From: Afipia birgiae 34632
GTDB lineage: Bacteria; Pseudomonadota; Alphaproteobacteria; Rhizobiales; Xanthobacteraceae
Reading direction: 5' to 3'
DNA length: 64,000 bases
Assembly (NCBI RefSeq): GCF_000308295.2
Contig: NZ_HG326655.1
Span: 294,393-358,392 of the forward strand
A program made the position numbers and the translations under genes. Position 1 is the first letter of the stretch. Each line of letters begins with the position of its first letter. Of this stretch, positions 18,795-26,887 are shown piece by piece. The notes beneath the pieces are model-generated. The model was not told where the DNA came from. It searched no databases and was given only the letters and a program-made list of their open reading frames with translations.

Positions 18795-19922
18795 TTAAGA
18801 GGCGTTCTTGAAGCGCAGACGATCGATCAACTGGTTTTCCCAGTAGGTCAGGCTTCCGAGCGACAGCGCCAGCACGTTGGCGCGCCGGTAATACAGATGG
18901 CAGTCGAACTCCCAGGTGAACCCCATGCCGCCATGCACCTGAATGTTGTTCTTGGCGCAATGCTGGAACGCCTGCGTTGCGCTGATGCGAGCGGTTGCCG
19001 CCGCTTCCGGCAGCTCCGCAGCATCGGTCGAAAGCGCCCATGCGCCGTAATAGCAATTGGAGCGAGCCAGCGTCGCCGACACATACATGTCAGCGAGGAT
19101 GTGCTTCACCGCCTGGAACGACCCGATCGGGCGACCGAAGGCGATACGGTCGAGCGCGTAGTCGCGGCCCATTTCGAGCGCGCGATCGGCGCCGCCCACC
19201 TGCTCGAACGCCGTCAGCACCGCTGCGCGGTCGAGCACGCGGGTCAGGATGCTCCAGCCTTCACCGGCAGCACCGAGCGGCTCCGCCTTCGCGCGGTCGA
19301 AAGTGATCTCCGCCTGACCATGCGCCTGATCGAGATTCGAAAGCGCCTTGCGCGTCACGCCATCGCCGTTGAGGTCGACGATGAACAGACCGATATCGGC
19401 TTCGCGTCCGGTCGATCCGGTTCGCGCCGCGACGATGGCGAAATCCGCAATCGCGCCATCCGCCACCGGCGTCTTGGTGCCGGATACCGCGCCCTGCGAT
19501 GCCGAAACCTTGATCGCCTTATGCGACGGATTGCCGACGCCCTCGAACAGCGCCAGCGTGCCGATGGCTTCCCCCGACGCGATCTTCGGCAGCCATTTCG
19601 CCTTCTGCGCATCGCTGCCCGCGAGCATCAGTGCTTCGGCAGCGAGATAGATTGTCGACGAAAACGGCGCCGGCGCCAGCGCACGGCCGATTTCCTCGGC
19701 GATCACGCACAGTTCGAGATGACCAGCGCCCGCGCCGCCGAACTCTTCCGGGATCGCGACGCCAAGAAAGCCCATCTCGGCAAGGCCCTTCCACAGCGCC
19801 TTGTCATAGGGCGCCTTGCCTTCCAGCACCGCGCGCACCGCCTTCGGCGGCGAATGCTCCGCGAGGTAGCGCCGCGCCTGATCGCGCAACTGCTTCTGGT
19901 CTTCCGAGAATTCAAAGTTCAT
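18795..19922 (-). CDS. acyl-CoA dehydrogenase, small subunit-like
   Basis: Second acyl-CoA dehydrogenase, 375 aa, more divergent than its neighbour. The N-terminal helical domain starts MNFEFSEDQKQLRDQARRYLAEHSPPKAV, followed by GFLGVAIPEEFGGAGAGHLELCVIAEEIGRALAPAPF. The flavin motif normally near residue 130 is degenerate (LALFEGVGNPSHKAI) compared with the large partner. The C-terminal QVHGGMGFTWEFDCHLYYRRANVLALSLG is typical of the PimD-like group. The weak middle motif supports a heteromeric partnership with the gene at 17536. Gaps to both neighbours (14 and 30 bases) indicate one transcript. Confidence 0.9.
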   Translation of the reverse strand: MNFEFSEDQKQLRDQARRYLAEHSPPKAVRAVLEGKAPYDKALWKGLAEMGFLGVAIPEEFGGAGAGHLELCVIAEEIGRALAPAPFSSTIYLAAEALMLAGSDAQKAKWLPKIASGEAIGTLALFEGVGNPSHKAIKVSASQGAVSGTKTPVADGAIADFAIVAARTGSTGREADIGLFIVDLNGDGVTRKALSNLDQAHGQAEITFDRAKAEPLGAAGEGWSILTRVLDRAAVLTAFEQVGGADRALEMGRDYALDRIAFGRPIGSFQAVKHILADMYVSATLARSNCYYGAWALSTDAAELPEAAATARISATQAFQHCAKNNIQVHGGMGFTWEFDCHLYYRRANVLALSLGSLTYWENQLIDRLRFKNAS

Positions 19923-19952
19923 CTGGTTTGACTCGTGTTGTGAACGTGAAAG

Positions 19953-21827
19953 TTATCCGAGAACGATGACGTCCGGCCCCGGCTGGTCTGCATAAAGTTG
20001 CTCGACCAGCGCGGCGCGGCGCTCAAGCCCCGCGCGCTGGTTGATGTAGCCTTTGTCGGTCAGTTCATTGCCGTCGATGGACGGCGGCTCCGTCATCAGC
20101 ATCACGCGGGCGATGGTCATGCTGGTCACGCCGTTGACGGCCTTGTTGTGCGCCAGCAATCCGTCGCACAGATGCGCGCGGACCTTCGGGTTATTCACCA
20201 CCGTTTCCATCGATGCATCCATGTCGCCGATCAGGCGGCGGCAGGCATCGAGATTTGGCCACGCCAGCAGGCCGATGAAGGGGCGATCCTGCCCCGCGAC
20301 CAGCGAGTCCTGGATCACCGGCGACGCAGCGGCAATCGCATCGGTGCGCAGCGAGCCGACCAGAATGAATGTGCCGGTGGTGAGCTTGAAGTCTTCCACG
20401 ACGCGTCCGGAGAAGATCAGCCCCTTCGCGGGATCTTCGGGATCGACGAACACGCCGGCATCGCCGATGCAATAGAAGCCTTCCTCGTCGAACGCTTTTT
20501 GCGTCAATTCAGGCTGGCCGTGATATCCCGGCGTCACATTGACGCCGCGCAATCGTAATTCGTATTGCGCGCCTGCCGGCACCATCTTCAATTCAACGCC
20601 GGGGAACGGCAGGCCGATCAGGCCGACGCGCTCAGTGTCCCAATAGGTGCCGGTCGATGTCGGCGCGGTCTCCGTCGAACCCCAACCGGTGTAGAAAACA
20701 ATGCGCTCGCCGGTGGCGCGCACAGCCAGTGCCTGCACACGGTCATAAAGATCGTCCGGCAGCCGCGCGCCGCCATAGGCGATCAGTCCGAGATTCCTGA
20801 AGAAGTTGCGGCACAGCGCATCATCCTTCTCCATTGCTGCGGCGAGTGCCGCATAACCGGCCGGGACGTTGGCGTAATAGGTCGGAGAAATCTCGCGCAG
20901 GTTGCGCAACGTCTCGTCGATCATGCCGGGCAGCGGACGGCCATCATCAATGTAAAGCGTGCCGCCTTCGACCAGCACCGGGTTGAACAGCGCGTTGCCG
21001 CCCATGGTGTGATTCCACGGCATCCAGTCGAGATAGATCGCCTCGGAATGACCGGGCGGACGCAGCCGCACCTGCATCATCATCCGGGCATTGGCGCACA
21101 TCATCTTCTGGGTGTTGATGACGGCCTTCGGCATGCCGGTCGAACCCGACGTGAACAGCAGCTTGCCCACAGAATCCGGCGTGATCCGGGCAATCGACGC
21201 ATCGACCGCCGGTGTCACCTTCGTCGCGGCGATATCTGCATAGGCGACACTTTTGATGTTGGCCGGGGGGCGATCGACATGGATCACCGTGATGCCGTCG
21301 AGATCGAGCGCGGCGAGCGCCTTCTCGAAGGTGGCGCCATCCTGCACCATCACCACCGCAGGTTTCACGAGACCGAACAGATACTTCAGCTTGGCGTGAT
21401 CCTGACTCATCAGCGAGTACGCGGGAGAAACCGGCGCCGCCGGTATCCGCGCCTGCATCGCCGCCTGTGTCATCAGCGCGTGTTCGAGGGAGTTGCCGCT
21501 GAGGATCGCGATCGGCCGCCCTTCGGGAACATTCATGTCGAGCAGCGCCTGTGTCAGCGCATCGACCGTCCGCTTCGCCTCCCCATAGGACACCTTGCGC
21601 CACTGCCGCTCGGGGCCGCGGCGCTGCGCCAGCCAGGTGTGATCCGGGCGCTCGGCGGCCCACTTCGCCAGCGACGCCGGAATGTGGGGCTCGTACGGAT
21701 CGAGCGGAATGCGGGACTTCAGAACGATCACGCCGTCGGCCCGACGGTCGACCGCGATGTCGCGCGGCAGCCACTCGATCTTCCGGAATGCGGGCTTCGT
21801 CAACACTGCTGCCGTCTCCGCGTTCAC
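19953..21827 (-). CDS. feruloyl-CoA synthase-like acyl-CoA ligase
   Basis: ANL-superfamily ATP-dependent CoA ligase of 624 aa, the length of bacterial feruloyl-CoA synthases (Fcs type). The phosphate loop LLFTSGSTGMPKAVINTQ is near residue 230; LDWMPWNHTMGGNALFNPV and YTGWGSTETAPTSTGTYWDTER are characteristic of the Fcs subgroup; FSGRVVEDFKLTTGTFILVG replaces the usual GRxKD hinge. The family activates hydroxycinnamates, but the surrounding beta-oxidation and racemase genes mean the acid may be another aryl or branched acid. ATG at 21827 is preceded by AGGGAGAAG. Second gene from the acyl-CoA dehydrogenases in the run. Confidence 0.85.
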   Translation of the reverse strand: MNAETAAVLTKPAFRKIEWLPRDIAVDRRADGVIVLKSRIPLDPYEPHIPASLAKWAAERPDHTWLAQRRGPERQWRKVSYGEAKRTVDALTQALLDMNVPEGRPIAILSGNSLEHALMTQAAMQARIPAAPVSPAYSLMSQDHAKLKYLFGLVKPAVVMVQDGATFEKALAALDLDGITVIHVDRPPANIKSVAYADIAATKVTPAVDASIARITPDSVGKLLFTSGSTGMPKAVINTQKMMCANARMMMQVRLRPPGHSEAIYLDWMPWNHTMGGNALFNPVLVEGGTLYIDDGRPLPGMIDETLRNLREISPTYYANVPAGYAALAAAMEKDDALCRNFFRNLGLIAYGGARLPDDLYDRVQALAVRATGERIVFYTGWGSTETAPTSTGTYWDTERVGLIGLPFPGVELKMVPAGAQYELRLRGVNVTPGYHGQPELTQKAFDEEGFYCIGDAGVFVDPEDPAKGLIFSGRVVEDFKLTTGTFILVGSLRTDAIAAASPVIQDSLVAGQDRPFIGLLAWPNLDACRRLIGDMDASMETVVNNPKVRAHLCDGLLAHNKAVNGVTSMTIARVMLMTEPPSIDGNELTDKGYINQRAGLERRAALVEQLYADQPGPDVIVLG

Positions 21828-21882
21828 TTCGCTTCTCCCTAAACGCGGCCTCTTGTGAGGCCTTCTGTTTGTTGGTGCGCAA

Positions 21883-22692
21883 CTACATATTGCGGTAGAT
21901 CGGCTTCCTCTTCTCCAGAAAGGCCCGCACGCCTTCCTTGAAATCCTCGGACCGCGAGGTCAGCACCTGATTGCGGTCTTCCATCGCGATCACAGCTTCA
22001 ATCGATGACGCATCGACGCTCATGTTGAGGCACTCCTTGGAGAGCCGCAGGCCGAGCGGCGATGCCGCCAGCATGGAGTCGATGTATGGCGCAGCGGCGG
22101 CATCGAGTCCGCCGTCGTCAACAACCTCCGACACAAGCCCGACCGCATGCGCGCGCTGGGCATGGATGAAGCGTCCGGTCAGAATCAGTTCTGACGCGAC
22201 GGAGACGCCGACAAGCCGCGGCAGGAAATAGCTGGTGCCGATGTCACAGCCGCCAAGCCCAAGACGAATGAAGGCGCAATTCATCCGCGCCGACTTTGCG
22301 GCGATGCGAATGTCGGCGGCCAGCGCTAGCGCAAAACCGCCGCCCGAGGCCGCACCCTGCACCAGCGCAATGATCGGCTGCGGACAGCGCCGCATCAGCA
22401 TCACGATATCGGCGATGGAGCGCTGATGATCGAGCGCATCGGCCACGCTGGCCGGCGGCGTGCCAGGCGGACGCCGGCTCATCGCCTCTTTCAGGTCGAG
22501 CCCGGCGCAGAACGCCCGGCCCGCCCCTTTCAGCACGACGATCCGGGTGCGTGTGTTGCGCGCCAGATCGCCGAAGTACTGATTCAGTGCATCGACCATC
22601 TGATCGTCGAGCGCGTTCAGGCTGTCCGGGCGATTGAGGGTCACCCAGTCCACACCGTCGGCATGCTCGACAAGCAGAGGCGTTGCGGTCAT
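21883..22692 (-). CDS. enoyl-CoA hydratase/isomerase family protein
   Basis: Crotonase-fold enzyme, 269 aa. First oxyanion-hole loop GAGRAFCAGLDLKEA (around residue 60); second loop VQGAASGGGFALALAADIRIAA (around 112); ALGLGGCDIGTSYFLPR-like helix with C-terminal SKECLNMSVDASS. Where E. coli-type hydratases carry the two glutamates, the second site here reads IRLGLGGCD, so the reaction could be hydration, isomerisation or a retro-aldol cleavage as in hydroxycinnamoyl-CoA hydratase-lyase. Start at 22692 is preferred to 22767: the earlier frame runs into the SDR gene. Only four bases separate it from the SDR stop, so it is translationally linked. Confidence 0.88.
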   Translation of the reverse strand: MTATPLLVEHADGVDWVTLNRPDSLNALDDQMVDALNQYFGDLARNTRTRIVVLKGAGRAFCAGLDLKEAMSRRPPGTPPASVADALDHQRSIADIVMLMRRCPQPIIALVQGAASGGGFALALAADIRIAAKSARMNCAFIRLGLGGCDIGTSYFLPRLVGVSVASELILTGRFIHAQRAHAVGLVSEVVDDGGLDAAAAPYIDSMLAASPLGLRLSKECLNMSVDASSIEAVIAMEDRNQVLTSRSEDFKEGVRAFLEKRKPIYRNM

Positions 22693-22696
22693 CGCG

Positions 22697-23455
22697 TTAC
22701 CGCGGCGCCATGCGGATCGCGCCGTCGAGGCGGATCGTTTCGCCATTGAGCATCGGGTTCTCGACAATCGCGACCGCGAGCTGGGCGTACTCGCTCGGAT
22801 CGCCGAGACGCGCCGGATGCGGCACCTGCGCGCCGAGGCTCTTCTGCGCTTCTTCCGAGAGGCCCATCAGCAGCGGCGTCAGGAACAGGCCCGGCGCGAT
22901 GGTCATGACGCGGATGTTGAGCGAAGCGAGATCGCGCGCCACCGGCAGCGTCAGGCCGACGATGCCGCCCTTCGAGGCGGAGTACGCGGCTTGGCCAATC
23001 TGGCCGTCAAAGGCGGCGACGCTCGCGGTGTTGATGCACACGCCGCGCTCTTCGCCGATCGGCGGCGCGGTCTGCATGCGCTCGGCGACGAGACGGATGC
23101 AGTTGAACGAGCCGATCAGATTGACCTTGATGATGCGCGAGAAGTGATCGAGCGGATATGCGCCGTTCTTGCCGACAGTCTTCACCGCCCCGCCGATGCC
23201 GGCGCAGTTCACCAGCACGCGGATGGTGCCGTGCGCGGCTTCGGCCTTCGCGATGGCTTCCTTGACCGGCGCTTCCTCGGAGACGTCGCCGACCAGCGCA
23301 AGGCCCTTGATCTCCTTGGCGACGGCTTCCGCGCCTTCCTTGTTCATGTCGATGACGGCGACCTTCGCGCCCTTTGCGGCCATCGCGCGCGCAGTTGCCG
23401 CGCCCAAGCCTGAGCCGCCGCCGGTGATGAGTACTGAAACATCCTTGAGCTGCAT
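22697..23455 (-). CDS. SDR family 3-hydroxyacyl-CoA dehydrogenase-like
   Basis: Short-chain dehydrogenase, 252 aa, resembling the type II 3-hydroxyacyl-CoA dehydrogenase (HSD17B10) group. The cofactor motif TGGGSGLG is at residues 11-18, with the Asp ([11 protein letters not shown]) at strand 2 marking NAD preference. [13 protein letters not shown] and the catalytic [22 protein letters not shown] carry the Ser and the YxxxK pair. The C-terminal [13 protein letters not shown] and [14 protein letters not shown] fit the same group. It would oxidise the 3-hydroxyacyl-CoA made by the adjacent hydratase. Confidence 0.92.
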   Translation of the reverse strand: MQLKDVSVLITGGGSGLGAATARAMAAKGAKVAVIDMNKEGAEAVAKEIKGLALVGDVSEEAPVKEAIAKAEAAHGTIRVLVNCAGIGGAVKTVGKNGAYPLDHFSRIIKVNLIGSFNCIRLVAERMQTAPPIGEERGVCINTASVAAFDGQIGQAAYSASKGGIVGLTLPVARDLASLNIRVMTIAPGLFLTPLLMGLSEEAQKSLGAQVPHPARLGDPSEYAQLAVAIVENPMLNGETIRLDGAIRMAPR

Positions 23456-23499
23456 AAGTCGTTTTCCTTAGGTGACGGATTGTTTAAGTCGTGATGACT

Positions 23500-24624
23500 T
23501 CAGGACGCTTTCGCGGAGGCCGCCTGCGACCACTGCGAAAGGATTTCGGCGGCATCGACCGGCGGCACAGCCGGTGATCCCTGAATGTTTGAAGGCGTCC
23601 GCGAGAAACGCGGCGCGGGCGCCGGTTGCACATGGCCATCGACATTGACGAAGGTCTGGCGGGCCGCGAGATGCGGATGCTTTGGGGCATCGAACAGGCC
23701 GCGCACGGCCGCGGCGCAGGCGTCCGATCCTTCCAGAATCTCTGCCCACTCATCGCGCGTCTTGCTCTTGAACAGTGCGGTCATTTTCTCATGCAGATGT
23801 GGCCAGCCCTTGCGGTCCATCTGCGCGTCGTAACAATCTTCGCTCAATCCGGCGAGCTTGCGCAGTTCCGCATAGAACTGCGGCTCGAGCGCGCCGATCG
23901 CCATGAAGCCGCCGTCCTTGCACTCATAGGTGCGATAGAACGGCGCGCCGCCGTCAAGCAGATTTGTGCGCGGCTGATCGGTCCATCGTCCGGTCGCTTT
24001 CATGCTGTGGAACATGGTCAGCATGCTCGATACACCGTCGCACATCGCCGCATCGACGACCTGGCCCTTACCCGAGGCGCGCGCCTCGATCACACCCGCC
24101 AGCACGCCAACGACGAGATACATCGCGCCGCCGCCGTAATCGCCGACAAGATTCAGCGGCGAAACAGTTTCACCGTTCGCGGCGCGGAATGAATCGAGCG
24201 CACCGGTGATGGCGATGTAATTGATGTCATGACCTGCCGCCTGCGCCAGCGGCCCTTCCTGGCCCCAGCCGGTCATGCGGCCATAGACCAGCTTCGGATT
24301 GCGCTTGAGCACAACGTCCGGCCCGAGGCCAAGCCGCTCCATCACCTGCGGCCGGAAGCCTTCGATCAGCACATCCGCAGCGCCGATCAAATCCAGAGCC
24401 TGAGTAACGTGAGCGGGATTCTTCAGATCCAGCTCGATGACGCGCCGGCCGCGATTGACGAAATCACGCACATCGCGCTTGCCCTGTCCGGGCCGCGCAA
24501 TCGACACCACGTCCGCACCCATGTCGGACAGCAGCATCGAGGCGAACGGCCCCGGTCCGATGCCGGCGAATTCAACCACGCGTACGCCACGCAGCGGACC
24601 TGTTGCCGCCGAACGATCCTTCAT
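23500..24624 (-). CDS. CaiB/BaiF family protein, alpha-methylacyl-CoA racemase-like
   Basis: Class III CoA transferase fold, 374 aa. It begins with GPLRGVRVVEFAGIGPGPFASMLLSDMGADV, typical of the racemase branch. The motifs AAGHDINYIAITGAL and NLVGDYGGGAMYLVVGVL carry the His and Asp that act as acid/base in alpha-methylacyl-CoA racemase (AMACR/MCR). If that assignment holds, the enzyme epimerises a 2-methylacyl-CoA so the acyl-CoA dehydrogenases can act, pointing to a branched or isoprenoid-like substrate. It is the first enzyme downstream of the TetR gene. Confidence 0.87.
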   Translation of the reverse strand: MKDRSAATGPLRGVRVVEFAGIGPGPFASMLLSDMGADVVSIARPGQGKRDVRDFVNRGRRVIELDLKNPAHVTQALDLIGAADVLIEGFRPQVMERLGLGPDVVLKRNPKLVYGRMTGWGQEGPLAQAAGHDINYIAITGALDSFRAANGETVSPLNLVGDYGGGAMYLVVGVLAGVIEARASGKGQVVDAAMCDGVSSMLTMFHSMKATGRWTDQPRTNLLDGGAPFYRTYECKDGGFMAIGALEPQFYAELRKLAGLSEDCYDAQMDRKGWPHLHEKMTALFKSKTRDEWAEILEGSDACAAAVRGLFDAPKHPHLAARQTFVNVDGHVQPAPAPRFSRTPSNIQGSPAVPPVDAAEILSQWSQAASAKAS

Positions 24625-24716
24625 TGTTGTTCTCTCCCGAACTCAAGTCTTCTTGTTGTTTGCACGCCGGATTAAGCAATCAGACGCGCCGCTTATCTTC
24701 AAACTGGCAAAATCTA

Positions 24717-25439
24717 TCATGCCTTGCCGGACGACGATCCTTCCGTGTCGAAGGACATGGCTGCCTTGTCCGTCAGCAATCCGCCGAGGAACAGCGTCGT
24801 CATGTGCTTGATGTATTGACGCCTGACCTCGTCGGTGATGCCATTCGATCCAAGGAACCGCGCATTCATCTGGCGGCCGTAGAACAGGTTGTCGCACGCG
24901 CCGTTGAGGCTGATGTAGAACAGCGCGGGATCAACCTTGCGGAATTCACCCGCCGCAACGCCCTGTTCGAGCAGCCCGCGTACGAAATCGAACAGCGGGT
25001 TGATGAAAAAGCGATGCACCTCTTTTGAGGTGGCCTCACTGCCCTGATGCAGCAACAGATGAATCAGCCGGCTCAGATACGGCACCCGGTAATAGGCATT
25101 GATGATGCCGGCGATATGCCGCCGCATCTTCTCCGTCGGCGAAATCGGCTGATCGAGCACGAAAGCCAGATTCGTCATTTCCGCCGCAGCATCGCGCGCC
25201 AGCAGCGCCAGCAGCAGACCATCCTTGTTGCCGAAGTGATATTTCACCAGCGCGGCGTTCACACCGGACTTCTGCGCGATTTCGCTCAGTGACACTTCGG
25301 TCGAGTGCCGCTCGATCATAAGATCACCCGCGGCCACCAGCAATTTCGCAGCGGTCGCGTTCATCGGCGCGGCTTCCTTGTCGGGAACCTGCTTCGATGC
25401 TGGCCGGCGCGGCGCTTTGGCGGTCAAGGTCGGTGACAT
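24717..25439 (-). CDS. TetR family transcriptional regulator
   Basis: 240-aa TetR regulator with an N-terminal tail of about 25 residues (KAPRRPASKQVPDKEA), then the DNA-binding domain: AAKLLVAAGDLMIERHSTEVSLSEIAQKSGVNAALVKYHFGNKDGLLLALL, where NAALVKYHFGNK is the recognition-helix block. The C-terminal helical domain is the ligand pocket. It heads the ten-gene minus-strand run and is divergent from the thiolase/ligase pair, so it most likely controls both in response to an acyl-CoA or acid. Confidence 0.92.
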   Translation of the reverse strand: MSPTLTAKAPRRPASKQVPDKEAAPMNATAAKLLVAAGDLMIERHSTEVSLSEIAQKSGVNAALVKYHFGNKDGLLLALLARDAAAEMTNLAFVLDQPISPTEKMRRHIAGIINAYYRVPYLSRLIHLLLHQGSEATSKEVHRFFINPLFDFVRGLLEQGVAAGEFRKVDPALFYISLNGACDNLFYGRQMNARFLGSNGITDEVRRQYIKHMTTLFLGGLLTDKAAMSFDTEGSSSGKA

Positions 25440-25498
25440 GTGCGGTCTCGAGAACGTTGTGAACCGCCAGCTAACCTGATGATCGGGCCGCGCTCAAG

Positions 25499-25523
25499 AG
25501 TTAATTGACCGATTGACTAAATC
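25499..25523. promoter_or_regulatory. candidate TetR operator: tandem ATTGACCG ATTGACTA
   Basis: In the 139-base gap between the divergent TetR and thiolase genes, ATTGAC occurs twice eight bases apart within an AT-rich run. The spacing and palindromic ends (TTA ... TAA) suit a TetR dimer. It lies about 55 bases before the thiolase ATG. Confidence 0.35.
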
Positions 25524-25578
25524 TCGCGCCGTGCTTTTATCGCGCCCAACCGAAAACAACCCAACAGGGAGCACCACC

Positions 25579-26750
25579 ATGGCTGAAGCCTACATCGTCG
25601 CCACCGCCCGGACCGCAGGGGGACGCAAGGGGGGCGCCTCGCCGGCTGGCATCCGGTCGATCTCGCAGCCTCGGTGCTGGATTCGCTGGTGGACCGCACT
25701 GGCGTCGATCCCGCACAGATCGAAGACGTTATTATGGGCTGCGTCATGCAGGCCGGTGAACAGTCGAACAATGTCGCGCGCAACGCCGTGATGGCCTCGA
25801 AGCTTCCGGAAAGCGTGCCCGGCACCTCGGTCGACCGCCAGTGCGGCTCTTCGCAGCAGGCGCTTCACTTCGCCGCGCAGGCGGTGATGGCGGGTTCGAT
25901 GGACATCGTGATTGCCGCTGGCGTCGAAGGCATGACCCGCGTCCCGATGGGGCTTCCAGCCACGCTGGCTGCAAAGAATGGCTTCGGCAACTATTACAGC
26001 CCGAACATCCAGGCGAAATATCCGAACATCCAGTTTAGCCAGTTCACCGGCGCTGAAATGATGGCGGAGAAGTACGGCCTCGCGAAAGAAGACCTCGACC
26101 AGTACTCCTACCAGAGCCACCAGAAGGCGATCGCCGCAACGCAGGCCGGCGCGTTCAAGGACGAGATCGTTCCGCTCAAGATCACCCGCGCCGACGGCTC
26201 GACCGATACTCACAACATCGACGAAGGCATTCGCTTCGATGCGACCATCGACGGCATCCGCGGCGTCAAGACGATTGCCGAGAACGGCAAGCTCACCGCC
26301 GCCAGCGCCAGCCAGATCTGCGACGGCGCGTCCGGCGTCATGATCGTCAACGAGAAAGGCCTGAAGGCGCTCGGTATCGCGCCGCTGGCGCGTATCCATC
26401 ACATGACCATGATCGGCGGCGACCCGATCATCATGCTGGAAGCGCCGCTGCCCGCGACCCATCGCGCACTGAAGAAAGCCGGCATGAAGATCGACGACAT
26501 CGATCTGTTCGAGGTCAACGAAGCCTTCGCCTCGGTGCCGACCGCATGGCTCAAGGACACCGGCGCCGATCCGTCGCGGCTCAACGTCAATGGCGGCGCG
26601 ATCGCGCTTGGCCACCCGCTCGGCGGCTCCGGCACCAAGCTGATGACAACGCTGGTCAACGCACTGAAGCAGCGCAACAAGCGCTACGGTCTCCAGACCA
26701 TGTGCGAAGGCGGCGGCATGGCCAACGTCACCATCATCGAGCGGCTGTAA
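25579..26750 (+). pseudogene. acetyl-CoA acetyltransferase (thiolase) with N-terminal frameshift
   Basis: Thiolase releasing acetyl-CoA in the last step of beta-oxidation; about 390 aa if read without the shift. The natural start is ATG at 25579 (MAEAYIVATARTAGGRKGG, with AGGGAG upstream). The rest is in another frame from about 25638, giving WHPVDLAASVLDSLVDRTGV. One missing base in the GGGGGG run at 25630-25636 restores continuity. Downstream everything is intact: nucleophile VDRQCGSSQQ, VNEAFASVP, NGGAIALGHPLGGSG with the catalytic His, and CEGGGMAN with the second Cys. A G-run error is plausible. If the shift is real, translation could begin at a later start near 25674. Divergent from the TetR gene. 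Confidence 0.88.
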
Positions 26751-26762
26751 CAGCAGCTTTTG

Positions 26763-26791
26763 AGGGCGGGTTCATCACCCGCCCTTTTTTT
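26763..26791 (+). terminator. intrinsic terminator after thiolase
   Basis: AGGGCGGG and CCCGCCCT form an eight-pair stem with loop TTCATCA, followed by a run of seven T. It sits 13 bases after the thiolase stop and separates it from the ligase at 26888. Confidence 0.85.
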
Positions 26792-26887
26792 GTGCCGTGG
26801 AGCATCCATCGCGGCACCTTCAAAGCCCAACAACGAGCGGCACAAGCCGCCGGAGCATCGAAACCGAGGAAACGCCCAGGGAGCTCA

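Noticed and set aside
20565-21842. 425-codon plus-strand open frame
   Set aside because: Antisense to the Fcs-like ligase; Arg/His-rich, no motif.
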